Part shown: positions 1 through 8,115 of the stretch, in pieces | Position numbering within the stretch: position 1 is the first letter of the stretch | Layout of the letters: the number at the start of each line of letters is the position of its first letter | DNA from: Streptomyces sp. SM11 | GTDB lineage: Bacteria > Actinomycetota > Actinomycetes > Streptomycetales > Streptomycetaceae | NCBI RefSeq assembly: GCF_002910905.1 | Contig: NZ_NEUE01000212.1 | Span: 46,101-110,100 of the forward strand | Length of the DNA: 64,000 bases | Direction of reading: 5' to 3' | Notes under the pieces: generated by a model | The model's input: the letters and a program-made list of their open reading frames with translations, nothing else | Database searches by the model: none | What the model was told of the DNA's origin: nothing | Position numbers and translations under genes: made by a program

Positions 1-36
1 CCCCGGGCCCGCCTCTATTCACGTTCGTTCCGTTCG

Positions 37-471
37 TTACGCCTTGCTCGCGGCGCACTCCACGCAGGTGCCGAAGACCTCGACGGTGTGCGCGACGTTC
101 ACATAGCCGTGCTGGGCGGCGATCATCTCGGCCCACTGCTCGACGGCCGGTCCCTCGACCTCCACCGCCTTGCCGCAGAGCCGGCAGACCAGGTGGTGGT
201 GATGATCACCGGTCGAGCACCGCCGGTAGACGGCCTCGCCCTCGGTGGTGCGCAGGACGTCCACCTCACCCGCGTCGGCGAGGGACTGCAGGGTCCGGTA
301 GACCGTGGTCAGGCCCACGGAGTCGCCGCGGTGTTTGAGAACGTCGTGCAGCTCCTGGGCGCTGCGGAACTCGTCGACCTCGTCGAGCGCCGCCGCCACC
401 GCCGCCCGCTGCCGGGTGGACCGGCCGCGTACCGGCGCTGCGTTCGTGCCACTGATCGGCGCCGTGGCCAC
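37..471 (-). CDS. zur: Zinc uptake regulator Zur (Fur family)
   Basis: Fur-family repressor of 144 aa that senses zinc in the cytoplasm and represses zinc import. A winged-helix DNA-binding part covers about residues 15-80 (recognition segment TVYRT, 56-60). The metal part has HHHH at 90-93 and two CxxC pairs (C96/C99, C136/C139), the usual structural zinc site. The GTG start at 471 is chosen because GAGGAGG lies just upstream; the frame stays open further up (ATGs at 498 and 510) but without a ribosome site. It is the last gene of a minus-strand set znuA-znuC-znuB-zur, so it probably controls its own operon. Naming it Zur rather than Fur rests on this context. Confidence 0.93.
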   Translation of the reverse strand: MATAPISGTNAAPVRGRSTRQRAAVAAALDEVDEFRSAQELHDVLKHRGDSVGLTTVYRTLQSLADAGEVDVLRTTEGEAVYRRCSTGDHHHHLVCRLCGKAVEVEGPAVEQWAEMIAAQHGYVNVAHTVEVFGTCVECAASKA

Positions 472-575
472 AGGTGCCTCCTCGTGTCGCCCGTACATGT
501 GTCGGGCCATTGTGCCAGCCCGGCCGGGTGGAGCCGGCGAACACGTACGGTGCGACGCCGTCACACGTACAGCCG

Positions 576-1475
576 TCACATGTGTACGTCGTCCCTGTCC
601 CGGCGGGCCGCCGGTACTTCCAGGGTGCACTCCGCACCCTTCGCCTCGCTCGCCCGCGCCCGGCGTCTCGCGAGCGGAGCGGCGAGCGCGGTCAGCGCGA
701 CGAACACCGCGATGGCCAGCAGCACGATCGTCGCGCCGGGCGGAACGTCCTGGTAGTACGAGGTCACGGTGCCGGTGAGGGTCACGGCCGTGCCGATCGC
801 CACGGCCAGCACGAAGGTGACCTTGAAGGACTTGGTGATCTGCTGCGCGGCCGCCACCGGCACCACCATCAGCGCGCTGACCAGCAGCAGGCCGACGACC
901 CGCATCGCGACGGTCACGGTCACGGCGGCGGTCACCGCGACCAGCAGGTTCAGCACCCGCACCGGCAGCCCGCACACCCGGGCGAACTCCTCGTCCTGGC
1001 TGACGGCGAACAGCTGCCGTCGCAGCCCCACCGTGACCAGCACCACGAAGGCCGCCAGCACGCAGATCGCGATGACGTCCGACTCGGAGACCGTGGCGAG
1101 CGAGCCGAAGAGGTACGAGGTCAGGTTGGCGGTGGAGCCCGTGTCGGACAGGTTGATCAGCATGACGCCGCCCGCCATGCCGCCGTAGAACAGCATCGCC
1201 AGGGCGAGGTCGCCGCGCGTGTGTCCGTACCAGCGGATCAGCTCCATGACGACCGCACCGGCCACCGCGACGGCCGTGGCCATCCAGACCGGGCTGGTGG
1301 AGAGCAGGAAGCCGAGACCGACGCCGGTCATCGCGATGTGCCCGATGCCGTCGCCCATCAGGGCCTGCCGCCGCTGCACCAGGTAGATGCCGATGGCGGG
1401 CGCGGTGATGCCGACCAGCACGGCCGCGATGAGCGCCCGCTGCATGAAGGGAGGGTTCAGGAATTCCAGCATCAT
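576..1475 (-). CDS. znuB: Zinc ABC transporter permease ZnuB
   Basis: Integral-membrane permease of the ABC-3 metal family (299 aa, about eight hydrophobic segments) that forms the zinc channel with ZnuC. The start MMLEFLNPPFMQRAL and the motif QALMGDGIGHIAMTGVGLG are typical of the family. Its ATG shares one base with the znuC stop (TGATG at 1473-1477), so the two are translationally coupled. The C-terminal 25 residues after the last membrane helix are charged and probably cytoplasmic. A 104-bp gap separates it from zur. Manganese cannot be excluded as substrate from sequence alone, but the Zur-like sites upstream and the linked zur gene favour zinc. Confidence 0.92.
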   Translation of the reverse strand: MMLEFLNPPFMQRALIAAVLVGITAPAIGIYLVQRRQALMGDGIGHIAMTGVGLGFLLSTSPVWMATAVAVAGAVVMELIRWYGHTRGDLALAMLFYGGMAGGVMLINLSDTGSTANLTSYLFGSLATVSESDVIAICVLAAFVVLVTVGLRRQLFAVSQDEEFARVCGLPVRVLNLLVAVTAAVTVTVAMRVVGLLLVSALMVVPVAAAQQITKSFKVTFVLAVAIGTAVTLTGTVTSYYQDVPPGATIVLLAIAVFVALTALAAPLARRRARASEAKGAECTLEVPAARRDRDDVHM

Positions 1476-2257
1476 CAGGTCAGCAGTCCCGTCCGTACGG
1501 GCTCGGCGGCCGCGTGGGGGTGTACATGGTCGTGGCCGGGCAGGGCGTGCTGGCCGAGCGCCTCGGGCGGCGGCCCGTCGTGCGTCACGCAGCCGTCGCG
1601 CAGGACCACGGCCCGGTCGATCAGGGGCTCCAGCGGGCCCAGCTCGTGCAGCACGAGGAGTACGCTGGTGCCCAGCGCCACCTGCTCGCGCAGGGTCGAG
1701 GCGAGGATCTCCTGGCTGGCCAGGTCCACCCCGGCCATCGGCTCGTCCATGATCAGCAGGTCCGGCTCGGCGGCCAGGGCGCGGGCGATCAGGACCCGCT
1801 GGTGCTGGCCGCCCGACAGCGCGCTCACGGAGTCCTTGGCGCGGTCGGCCAGGCCCACCAGCGCGATGGCACGGTCCACGGCCGCCCGGTCCGCCTTCCC
1901 GGGCCACCGCAGCCCCGTACGGGACAGCCGTCCTGAGGCGACGACCTCGTGGATCGTGGCGGGCACGCCGCCGGCGGCCGTGGTGCGCTGCGGGACGTAG
2001 CCGATCCGGCCCCACCGGCGGAAGCGGCGCAGTTCGGTGCCGAACAGCTCGACGGTGCCGCCGGTCAGCGGGACCTGCCCGATGACGGACCGTACGGCGG
2101 TGGACTTGCCGGAACCGTTGGCGCCGAGCAGCGCGACGACCTCGCCGCGGTGCACGGTCAGGTCCACGCCGCGCAGCACGGGGCGCGCGCCGAGGGTGGC
2201 CGTGGCGCCGCGCAGGGCTATGACGGGCTCGTGGGTGCTGTTCTCACGCTCCGGCAT
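1475..2257 (-). CDS. znuC: Zinc ABC transporter ATP-binding protein ZnuC
   Basis: Cytoplasmic ATPase (260 aa) that drives zinc uptake. Visible motifs are Walker A GANGSGKST (about 45-53), the signature LSGGQHQR, Walker B LLIMDEPMAGVD and a switch-region histidine in VLLVLHELG. The ATG at 2257 is preferred because GGAGG stands 8 bases upstream; a longer frame to 2308 lacks such a site. It lies between znuA (47-bp gap) and znuB (1-base overlap). A histidine-bearing C-terminal tail (HALPGHDHVHPHAAAE) is visible and may be a minor metal-binding feature, which is my inference. Confidence 0.92.
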   Translation of the reverse strand: MPERENSTHEPVIALRGATATLGARPVLRGVDLTVHRGEVVALLGANGSGKSTAVRSVIGQVPLTGGTVELFGTELRRFRRWGRIGYVPQRTTAAGGVPATIHEVVASGRLSRTGLRWPGKADRAAVDRAIALVGLADRAKDSVSALSGGQHQRVLIARALAAEPDLLIMDEPMAGVDLASQEILASTLREQVALGTSVLLVLHELGPLEPLIDRAVVLRDGCVTHDGPPPEALGQHALPGHDHVHPHAAAEPVRTGLLT

Positions 2258-2304
2258 GAGCGCCTCCGATCCAGGGGTGATGCGGGTCCACAGGGTGGTG
2301 CGGG

Positions 2305-3336
2305 TCACTTCGCGCCGAGTGCCTTCTGCAGCGCGGCGAGGTTGGACTCCATGACCTCGATGTAGTCAGCGCCCTGGGACTTCTTCGTGATTCCCTCCAG
2401 CGGGTCCAGGACTCCGGTCCTCAGGCCGGTGTCCTTCGCGAGAGTCTTCGCCGTCTTGTCACTGGCGAGCGTCTCGAAGAAGACCGTGGTGGCCTTCTCC
2501 TTCTCCGCGATGGTGTGGATCTCCTGGATCCGGGCGGGGCTCGGCTCGGCCTCGGGGTCGATGCCCGCGATGCCCTGCTGGGTGAGCCCGTAGCGCTCGG
2601 CGAGGTAGCCGAAGGCGGAGTGGGTGGTGATGAAGGTCTTGGTGGAGGTGTTCTTCAGCCCGGTCTCGAACGCCGTGTTCAGCTCGCCCAGCTCGGCGAC
2701 GAGCGCGTCGGTGTTCTTCTTGTAGTCGGCGGCGTGGTCGGGGTCGGCCTTCTCCAGGGACGTGCCGACACCCTTGGCGACCTCGGCGTACTTCACCGGG
2801 TCCAGCCAGATGTGGGGGTCGGCGCCGCCTTCCTCGCCGTGGTTGTGGCCGTCGCCCTCGGAGTGCTCCTCGTGGGCCTCGTCCGCGTGGGCTTCTTCCT
2901 CGTGCCCGTGCTCTTCTTCGCCCTCATGGCCGTGATCGTGGCCGCTGACCTCGGAACCGTGGTTCTCCAGCGTGGTGAGGGTCGCGGCGTCGACGGTGTT
3001 CTTCACACCGGACTGCTTGATCGCATCGTCCACGGCGGGCTGGATGCCCTTGAGGTACAGCACGTAGTCGGACTCGCTGATGGAGCCGATCTGGCGGGGG
3101 GTGAGCTCCAGGTCGTGCGGCTCGACACCCGGCTTGGTGAGGCTGCTGACGGCGACGTGCTCGCCGCCGATCTTCTCGGCCAGGAACTGCATCGGGTAGA
3201 ACGACGCGGTCACCTTCAGTTTGCCGCCGTCGCTCCCGTCCGCTGCGTCGGAGGTGGAGCAGGCCGAGAGAGCGGTCAGACCGAGGACGACTGCTCCGGC
3301 GACGGCGGTGGTGGGTATCAGGCGGCGTACGTTCAT
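2305..3336 (-). CDS. znuA: Zinc-binding lipoprotein ZnuA
   Basis: Substrate-binding lipoprotein (343 aa) that captures zinc outside the membrane for ZnuBC. A lipoprotein signal occupies residues 1-26 with lipobox LSAC before the conserved cysteine. A very His/Asp/Glu-rich loop, including HDHGHEGEEEHGHEEE, is the zinc-scavenging loop typical of ZnuA and absent from manganese-specific relatives. The following DPHIWLDP motif carries a metal-ligand histidine. The ATG at 3336 is chosen to fit the signal peptide; upstream ATG 3345 and TTG 3354 are in frame but would lengthen it. First gene of the znu-zur set; the start lies inside a Zur-box-like dyad. Confidence 0.93.
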   Translation of the reverse strand: MNVRRLIPTTAVAGAVVLGLTALSACSTSDAADGSDGGKLKVTASFYPMQFLAEKIGGEHVAVSSLTKPGVEPHDLELTPRQIGSISESDYVLYLKGIQPAVDDAIKQSGVKNTVDAATLTTLENHGSEVSGHDHGHEGEEEHGHEEEAHADEAHEEHSEGDGHNHGEEGGADPHIWLDPVKYAEVAKGVGTSLEKADPDHAADYKKNTDALVAELGELNTAFETGLKNTSTKTFITTHSAFGYLAERYGLTQQGIAGIDPEAEPSPARIQEIHTIAEKEKATTVFFETLASDKTAKTLAKDTGLRTGVLDPLEGITKKSQGADYIEVMESNLAALQKALGAK

Positions 3337-3350
3337 GACACTCATTTTCA
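3336..3350. promoter_or_regulatory. Candidate Zur box, start-proximal
   Basis: 15-bp dyad TGACACTCATTTTCA, a 7-1-7 arrangement with 5 of 7 arm bases paired. It resembles the streptomycete Zur operator (TGAAAATGATTTTCA type, from memory). It overlaps the znuA start codon, so bound Zur would block transcription at or near its start. Confidence 0.55.
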
Positions 3351-3357
3351 ACAAAAG

Positions 3358-3372
3358 TGGAAACGATTGTCA
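3358..3372. promoter_or_regulatory. Candidate Zur box, upstream
   Basis: Second 15-bp dyad, TGGAAACGATTGTCA, 22 bp centre-to-centre from the first, i.e. two helical turns on the same face. The paired spacing supports cooperative Zur binding in front of znuA. The divergent glyS start is 143 bp away. Confidence 0.6.
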
Positions 3373-3514
3373 ACAAGGCAGATGAGATGCCCGGAAGATC
3401 ACATAGTGACGGCAAGGGGAACCACTCGCACCCTCACCGATTTGATCCCAGGGGTGCGCCCGCCGGTAACCTGAAGCATTCGCCGTTCGTCGCCGTCGTA
3501 ATGAAGAGAGCACC

Positions 3515-4897
3515 GTGGCCGCCGACAAGATCGACACCATCGTCAGCCTGAGCAAGCGCCGTGGCTTCGTCTACCCCTGCAGTGAGATCTACGGTGGTCA
3601 GAAGGCCGCCTGGGACTACGGGCCGCTGGGCGTCGAGATGAAGGAGAACCTGAAGCGTCAGTGGTGGCGCTACATGGTCACCGGGCGCGAGGACGTGGTC
3701 GGTCTCGACTCGTCGGTCATCCTGGCGCCCGACGTCTGGGTCGCCTCCGGTCATGTCGCCACCTTCTCGGACCCGCTCACCGAGTGCACCTCCTGTCACA
3801 AGCGCTACCGCGCCGACCACCTGGAGGAGGCGTACGAGGAGAAGCACGGCAAGCCGCCGGTCAACGGCCTCGTCGACCTCAACTGCCCCAACTGCGGCAA
3901 CAAGGGCACGTTCACCGAGCCCAAGCAGTTCTCGGGTCTGCTCTCCACCCACCTCGGCCCCACCCAGGACTCCGGCTCGGTCGCCTACCTGCGCCCGGAG
4001 ACCGCCCAGGGCATCTTCACCAACTTCGGCCAGGTGCTGCAGACCTCGCGCAAGAAGCCGCCGTTCGGCATCGCGCAGATGGGCAAGTCCTTCCGGAACG
4101 AGATCACTCCGGGCAACTTCATCTTCCGGACCCGCGAGTTCGAGCAGATGGAGATGGAGTTCTTCGTCAAGCCGGGCGAGGACGAGGAGTGGCAGCAGTA
4201 CTGGATGGACCAGCGCTGGAACTGGTACACGGACCTCGGCATGCGCGAGGAGAACATGCGCTGGTTCGAGCACCCGAAGGAGAAGCTCTCCCACTACTCC
4301 AAGCGCACCGCCGACATCGAGTACCGCTTCCGCTTCGGCGGCAGTGAGTGGGGCGAGCTGGAGGGCGTGGCCAACCGCACCGACTACGACCTCAAGGCGC
4401 ACTCCGAGGCGTCGGGCACCGACCTCCAGTACTACGACCAGGAGGCCAACGAGCGCTGGACGCCGTACGTCATCGAGCCCGCGGCCGGCGTCGGCCGCGC
4501 GATGCTGGCGTTCCTCCTGGACGCCTACGTCGAGGACGAGGCGCCCAACGCCAAGGGCGTCATGGAGAAGCGCACCGTGATGCGCCTCGACCCGCGCCTG
4601 GCCCCGGTCAAGGTCGCGGTCCTGCCGCTGTCCCGCAACCCGCAGCTCTCGCCGAAGGCCAAGGGCCTGGCGGCCGACCTGCGCAAGAACTGGAACATCG
4701 AGTTCGACGACGCCGGCGCCATCGGCCGCCGCTACCGCCGTCAGGACGAGATCGGCACCCCGTTCTGCGTCACCGTCGACTTCGACACCCTCGACGACAA
4801 CGCGGTGACCGTGCGCGAGCGCGACACCATGAAGCAGGAGCGCGTCTCCCTGGACCAGATCCAGGCGTACCTCGGCGCCCGTCTGCTCGGCTGCTGA
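3515..4897 (+). CDS. glyS: Glycyl-tRNA synthetase (dimeric, class II)
   Basis: Charges tRNA-Gly with glycine. At 460 aa it is the normal length for the alpha-2 type. The N-terminus [20 protein letters not shown] and [14 protein letters not shown] are family hallmarks. A zinc-ribbon insert has CTSCHKRY and NCPNCGNKG. Class II motif 2 is visible as [21 protein letters not shown] and motif 3 near [10 protein letters not shown]. The GTG start at 3515 follows AAGAGAG; no other start fits the family N-terminus. Monocistronic, divergent from znuA, and followed by a strong hairpin. Confidence 0.97.
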   Translation: MAADKIDTIVSLSKRRGFVYPCSEIYGGQKAAWDYGPLGVEMKENLKRQWWRYMVTGREDVVGLDSSVILAPDVWVASGHVATFSDPLTECTSCHKRYRADHLEEAYEEKHGKPPVNGLVDLNCPNCGNKGTFTEPKQFSGLLSTHLGPTQDSGSVAYLRPETAQGIFTNFGQVLQTSRKKPPFGIAQMGKSFRNEITPGNFIFRTREFEQMEMEFFVKPGEDEEWQQYWMDQRWNWYTDLGMREENMRWFEHPKEKLSHYSKRTADIEYRFRFGGSEWGELEGVANRTDYDLKAHSEASGTDLQYYDQEANERWTPYVIEPAAGVGRAMLAFLLDAYVEDEAPNAKGVMEKRTVMRLDPRLAPVKVAVLPLSRNPQLSPKAKGLAADLRKNWNIEFDDAGAIGRRYRRQDEIGTPFCVTVDFDTLDDNAVTVRERDTMKQERVSLDQIQAYLGARLLGC

Positions 4898-4917
4898 CAC
4901 CCGCGCACGTGCGTGAG

Positions 4918-4950
4918 GCCCCCGGATCCGGGTACGGAACCGGGGGCTTC
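4918..4950 (+). terminator. glyS terminator hairpin
   Basis: GCCCCCGG (4918-4925) pairs with CCGGGGGC (4940-4947) around a 14-base loop, ending in TTC. It lies 20 bp after the glyS stop. Long T runs are usually lacking in streptomycete terminators. Confidence 0.7.
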
Positions 4951-4997
4951 GTCGTACGGTCCACCGGAGCCCCCGCCGCCGTTCCGGGAGGTACGCG

Positions 4998-5201
4998 ATG
5001 CCGTCCATCACCACCAGCAAGGTCAGCAGATGGGACCAGCACGGCCGTGAACACGTCGTGCGGGTACGGAAGTCGGGCATGACCCGCCAGTTGACCTGCT
5101 CCACCTGCGCGTGGTGCCGCTCGGCGCAGTTCCTGCCCTGGCTGAAGGCCGAGGAGCACCTGGCCGAGGCCCATCAGGCGACGGTCGACCCGACGGCCTG
5201 A
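4998..5201 (+). CDS. Small Cys/His protein, hypothetical
   Basis: 67-aa protein with a good ribosome site (GGGAGG) before the ATG. I do not recognise a named family. Residues 33-60 hold CSTCAWCRS followed by HLAEAH, a CxxC...HxxxxH pattern that resembles a single zinc finger. The N-terminus is basic (SKVSRWDQHGREHVVRVRK), which would suit nucleic-acid contact. It lies between the glyS terminator and the DUF6243 gene. Zinc binding is an inference from the residue pattern; no enzymatic motif is seen. Confidence 0.75.
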   Translation: MPSITTSKVSRWDQHGREHVVRVRKSGMTRQLTCSTCAWCRSAQFLPWLKAEEHLAEAHQATVDPTA

Positions 5202-5371
5202 AAAGCTGGTGCGGGGTGCTCCGGGAGCGGGGTACCGTTCCGGCATGTCTTCGTTCTTCCAGATCTACGAGTGAGAGCGCGGCGGGGGTCCGACCACCCG
5301 CCGCCCACCGGATCGATCTCGATCATCCGATTACTTCCTTCCTCACTTCTCACCATGAATGGGAGAACGCC

Positions 5372-5587
5372 GTGGCCAAGAGCCGCAACAACCTCCTCGG
5401 CGTCGGCGGACAGCGCAAGAAGCTGTCCCGCGCCGAACAGCAGGGCGCGGGTTCCGCGCGAGGCGCCGACCGCAAGGCCGCCGAGGACAAGAAGCAGGAG
5501 CTGGTCCGCAGGATGCGCGAGCGCGCCGAGGCCCAGGCGGCCGCCACCGCCGAGCCGGGCGAGCAGGACGCTCCCGCACAGAGCTGA
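5372..5587 (+). CDS. DUF6243 family small protein
   Basis: 71-aa, highly charged protein starting VAKSRNNLLGVGGQRKKLSR, which I recognise as the streptomycete DUF6243 family of unknown role. It is rich in Lys, Arg, Glu, Ala and Gln and has no hydrophobic core segment, so it is probably cytoplasmic and largely helical or disordered (DRKAAEDKKQELVRRMRERAE looks coiled-coil-like). The GTG at 5372 is chosen for GGGAG eight bases upstream; an ATG at 5355 is in another frame. A strong hairpin follows. A nine-codon open frame MSSFFQIYE (5245-5274) precedes it. Confidence 0.8.
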   Translation: MAKSRNNLLGVGGQRKKLSRAEQQGAGSARGADRKAAEDKKQELVRRMRERAEAQAAATAEPGEQDAPAQS

Positions 5588-5632
5588 CACCCGAGCAGTA
5601 CCCGTACGAATCGGTGACGACCCCGTACGACC

Positions 5633-5664
5633 GTGGGCCCGGATCCTCCGTGATCCGGGCCCAC
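5633..5664 (+). terminator. Terminator after the DUF6243 gene
   Basis: Perfect 13-bp stem GTGGGCCCGGATC / GATCCGGGCCCAC with a 6-base loop, 46 bp after the stop. A second 10-bp hairpin (5724-5749) lies further on in the convergent gap, which otherwise holds nothing recognisable. Confidence 0.75.
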
Positions 5665-5857
5665 GCGCGTACCTCCGTCCACGTCGACGTCCACGTCGGT
5701 CAAGGGGAAGGTTCCGGACCGGAGCCGCCTGGATCAACGTCCAGGCGGCCGTGTCCGTCACCCCCTGTAGACGGACTCCCGGACCAGAGGCTCGAACTCC
5801 CGCCGCGGACAGGTGTCGAACGGCGCCGTCGGAGCACCGTCGACTCCCCGCCGCGCC

Positions 5858-5878
5858 GGCGCTCCACCGTGGAGCGCC
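5858..5878 (-). terminator. Hairpin abutting the DUF6463 gene stop
   Basis: GGCGCTCCAC / GTGGAGCGCC with an almost absent loop, immediately downstream of the minus-strand stop at 5879. It is a likely terminator for that gene. Confidence 0.5.
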
Positions 5879-6259
5879 TCACGACGAACGAGCAGCCCGC
5901 GCGCTCCGGATCAGCAGCGCCGCCGGGACCAGCCCCAGCAGCATCGGCGTCGGCTCCAGGACCGCCGCCGACACCACGCACCACGCGGCCAGCCCCCAGC
6001 CGATGGACGCCGGCAGGGCGATGCTCCGCCGGGCCAGGTCGGATATGAGCGCACCCAGCAGCATCATCGGCACGGCGAAGCTGCCGATCGAGATCCAGAA
6101 CGCACCGTTCGCGTCACGGGGGTGAATGAACTCGTCACGCGGCAGCCCCCACAGCGCTCCGGTGAACCATTCGTCGGCGTACTGGACGTTCTGCACGCCC
6201 AGCCCGATGAGGTGCACCGCGCCCAGGATCATCAGGATCCGTCCTGCCCAGCGTCCCAT
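5879..6259 (-). CDS. DUF6463 family membrane protein
   Basis: 126-aa protein with about four hydrophobic helices (MGRWAGRILMILGAVHLIGLG; FWISIGSFAVPMMLLGALIS; ASIGWGLAAWCVVSAAVL; PMLLGLVPAALLI), fitting the DUF6463 family of unknown function. The ATG at 6259 follows GGGGGAG. It is divergent from the TetR regulator at 6335, and only 75 bp with three direct repeats separates them. That is the usual layout of a TetR repressor and the membrane protein it controls. The ligand is not evident. Confidence 0.8.
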   Translation of the reverse strand: MGRWAGRILMILGAVHLIGLGVQNVQYADEWFTGALWGLPRDEFIHPRDANGAFWISIGSFAVPMMLLGALISDLARRSIALPASIGWGLAAWCVVSAAVLEPTPMLLGLVPAALLIRSARAARSS

Positions 6260-6272
6260 TACCGCTCCCCCT

Positions 6273-6313
6273 TTTCGGAACCACTAGTTTCGGAACCATG
6301 AGTTTCGGAACCA
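6273..6313. promoter_or_regulatory. Three 15-bp-spaced direct repeats, probable TetR operator
   Basis: TTTCGGAACCA occurs three times, at 6273-6283, 6288-6298 and 6303-6313, exactly 15 bp apart, filling the divergent region between the DUF6463 gene and the TetR gene. Directly repeated rather than inverted half-sites are unusual for a TetR dimer. They may also overlap both promoters. Confidence 0.6.
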
Positions 6314-6334
6314 AAAGTACCGTAACATGGCCGC

Positions 6335-6898
6335 ATGGGACGACCTAGAGACAGCAGGGTCGACGAAGCGATCCTCACCGCCACCCGTGGCCTCCTGGCA
6401 GAAGGCGGATACGCCGGGCTCACGGTGGACGCCGTGGCCGAGCGTGCGCGGATCGGCAAGGCGGCGATCTACCGGCGCCACGCGACGAAGCAGGAGATGG
6501 TGTTCGCGGCAGCCGTGCACAGCGCGGACCTGCCCCCGCCCCCCGATACGGGAAGCCTGCTGGGGGACCTGACGGTGCTCGTCCAGGAGATCGTGGACCA
6601 CGTCACCAGCCCGGCGGCCGCCGCCGCGATCCCGGGACTGCTCGCCGACATACGCAGTTCGCCGGAGCTCGCCGCTCGCTTCCACAACGCCTTCGTCACC
6701 GTCCAGCAGGCCGGCCTCGCCGAACTGCTCGGCCGAGCGGTCGCCCGCGGCGAGCTCCCGTCGTCCCCGGACGTCGACCTCGTCCACGCCCTGGTGGCCG
6801 GCCCGGTCTTCGCCACGGTCTACCTACAGAACCGCTCCCCGGACGGCCTGGCGGAACGACTGGGCCGGATCGTCGCCGGCGCTCTCACCGGGGCCTGA
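6335..6898 (+). CDS. TetR/AcrR family transcriptional regulator
   Basis: 187-aa one-component repressor. The N-terminal helix-turn-helix spans about residues 8-55 (VDEAILTATRGLLAEGGYAG...RIGKAAIYRRHATKQEMV). The C-terminal part is an all-helical ligand domain resembling TetR_C_11-type members. The ATG at 6335 gives the standard N-terminus MGRPRDSRVDEAIL; its ribosome site is weak, and the direct-repeat array lies 20 bp upstream, so it probably represses itself and the divergent DUF6463 gene. Its 3' end overlaps the convergent gene at 6885 by 14 bp. Confidence 0.9.
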   Translation: MGRPRDSRVDEAILTATRGLLAEGGYAGLTVDAVAERARIGKAAIYRRHATKQEMVFAAAVHSADLPPPPDTGSLLGDLTVLVQEIVDHVTSPAAAAAIPGLLADIRSSPELAARFHNAFVTVQQAGLAELLGRAVARGELPSSPDVDLVHALVAGPVFATVYLQNRSPDGLAERLGRIVAGALTGA

Positions 6899-7259
6899 CC
6901 CACAGGTGGGGGTGGCGCTTCGCCAGGTCCCGCGCGATGGCCTCGTCGGTTGGGTCCGTGACCTCCCAGCCGTGGCCGGACTGGTGCCCGGCGAACAGCC
7001 CGCACGCCTCGCTACGGGTGTCGGGCGCGGTACACCAGGGGAGCGGCGAGAGCCTGATTCGCCTCCCCGTACCCCATCTGGCCCAGACGGCGCTTCCGGG
7101 CCGCCCGCCCTCGTCCCACAGCATCGCCGCGTGATCGGCGTCGTGGTCCTCGCCGAGTTCGCAGAGTACGTGTCCGGCCTCCGGGCGGTGTCCGGGGGGC
7201 GACAGGGTGACCACGTGGGCCGGGGGCGGCAGTAACACAACGGCGGTGCACTGGTTCAT
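6885..7259 (-). CDS. Hypothetical protein, paralogue of the gene at 7256-7702
   Basis: 124 aa, family not recognised. It starts MNQCTAVVLLPPPAHV and contains LCELGEDHDADHAAMLW, PWCTAPDTRSEACGLFAGHQ and WEVTDPTDEAIARDLA. The upstream neighbour has the same blocks in the same order, so the pair arose by tandem duplication. The conserved Cys, His and Trp residues (LCEL, HAA, PWC, HxxxxxW) could form a metal or redox site, but that is speculation. Its ATG overlaps the upstream stop by 4 bases (ATGA), so it is translationally coupled. Last gene of a five-gene minus-strand operon. Confidence 0.7.
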   Translation of the reverse strand: MNQCTAVVLLPPPAHVVTLSPPGHRPEAGHVLCELGEDHDADHAAMLWDEGGRPGSAVWARWGTGRRIRLSPLPWCTAPDTRSEACGLFAGHQSGHGWEVTDPTDEAIARDLAKRHPHLWVRPR

Positions 7260-7702
7260 GGCTGAGGCCGTCCTCCTGGGCGGTCGGGGCCTTCGTGGCC
7301 GTGGTCGTCGGATACGACCCGCTCGGCGATCAGGTCGCCGAGCGGGTCCGTCACGCTCCAGGAGTGGGGCGCGACGTGGTGGTCGAAGAACGCGCACAGC
7401 CGCACGACGCCCGTGCCGAGGTGGCGGAGTACGGCGGGGCACCACGGCACGGTGTCGACCCGGTGGACGAGGTCCGCGCCGGTGCCGGTCCAGAAGAACC
7501 ACGGAGCCGGGGCACTCGGCGTCTCGGCCGGCCAGAGATGCGCGGCATGCTCGATGTGCTCGTCGTGCCCGGCGAGTTCGCAGAGGAGGAAGTGGTCGGG
7601 GCCGAGTCCGTCCGGTGGTTCGTCCGGCTGCCCGTCCGAGGTCGTCAGGGCTGACAGGACTTCATCCGGAGGAACTTGGGTGACGGCGGTGCATTGCAGC
7701 AC
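7256..7702 (-). CDS. Hypothetical protein, paralogue of the gene at 6885-7259
   Basis: 148 aa, function unknown. The GTG at 7702 is chosen because VLQCTAVTQVPPDEV aligns with the paralogue's MNQCTAVVLLPPPAHV and AGAAGAG lies just upstream; a frame to 7759 exists but has no support. Shared blocks are LCELAGHDEHIEHAAHLW, FWTGTG, TVPWCPAV and SWSVTDPLGDLIAERV. It ends in a proline-, glycine- and histidine-rich tail absent from the paralogue. It sits 23 bp after the gene at 7726. Composition matches the host, so a recent foreign origin is not obvious. Confidence 0.7.
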   Translation of the reverse strand: MLQCTAVTQVPPDEVLSALTTSDGQPDEPPDGLGPDHFLLCELAGHDEHIEHAAHLWPAETPSAPAPWFFWTGTGADLVHRVDTVPWCPAVLRHLGTGVVRLCAFFDHHVAPHSWSVTDPLGDLIAERVVSDDHGHEGPDRPGGRPQP

Positions 7703-7725
7703 GTCGGTCTCTTCTGTGGAGGGGC

Positions 7726-8115
7726 CTACAGATGGTGGCAGGCCAGGGAACCGCGCCATCCGGCAAGGGTCAGGCTCAGCCCGACCGCAGGGTCAACTAC
7801 GGTGTGCAGTACGGGGAACCCCGCTTCGAGGGCCCGTATCGCGTCGTCCTGGCGCTCGCCATCGGTCGCCCAGAACCGCAACCCTTCCGGAGCGTCGGAA
7901 CCGTGGAAGAGGACCGGCCGCACATCGCTGGTCGGCAGCCGCAGCGAGTCGGTGGCCCTCGCGAGCCCGTGTCCGTGTCCGTTCGCCAGGCGGAGCGCCT
8001 GTCCACGGAGCCACAGGAGCACCAGCCGGCGGTTCCGTACGGCGACACCGCCGAGCGAGGCGAACCGCTGCCCGTCCGTCACGGTGACCTCGGCGGCGTA
8101 GCCCGCGCGCATCAT
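7726..8115 (-). CDS. Hypothetical protein in the XRE/DUF397-linked operon
   Basis: 129 aa, not recognised. The start ATG overlaps the upstream stop (ATGATG context at 8110-8115), indicating coupling. The protein looks soluble, with alternating beta-like segments (AEVTVTDGQRFASLGGVAVRNRRLVLLWLRG) and no signal peptide or membrane helix. The C-terminus VGLSLTLAGWRGSLACHHL is mildly hydrophobic. No catalytic motif is seen. Its only clue is membership in the coupled operon opposite the XRE-DUF397 pair. Confidence 0.65.
   Translation of the reverse strand: MMRAGYAAEVTVTDGQRFASLGGVAVRNRRLVLLWLRGQALRLANGHGHGLARATDSLRLPTSDVRPVLFHGSDAPEGLRFWATDGERQDDAIRALEAGFPVLHTVVDPAVGLSLTLAGWRGSLACHHL

Noticed and set aside
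472..975. N-terminal extension of Zur (frame open to 975)
   Set aside because: It has no ribosome site, and the extra residues are Arg/Gly-rich shadow of the opposing znuB gene; GAGGAGG directly precedes the GTG at 471.
3434..5104. Long minus-strand frame opposite glyS
   Set aside because: Composition is the leucine/valine/glycine/arginine pattern typical of an antisense shadow in high-GC DNA; glyS on the other strand is certain.
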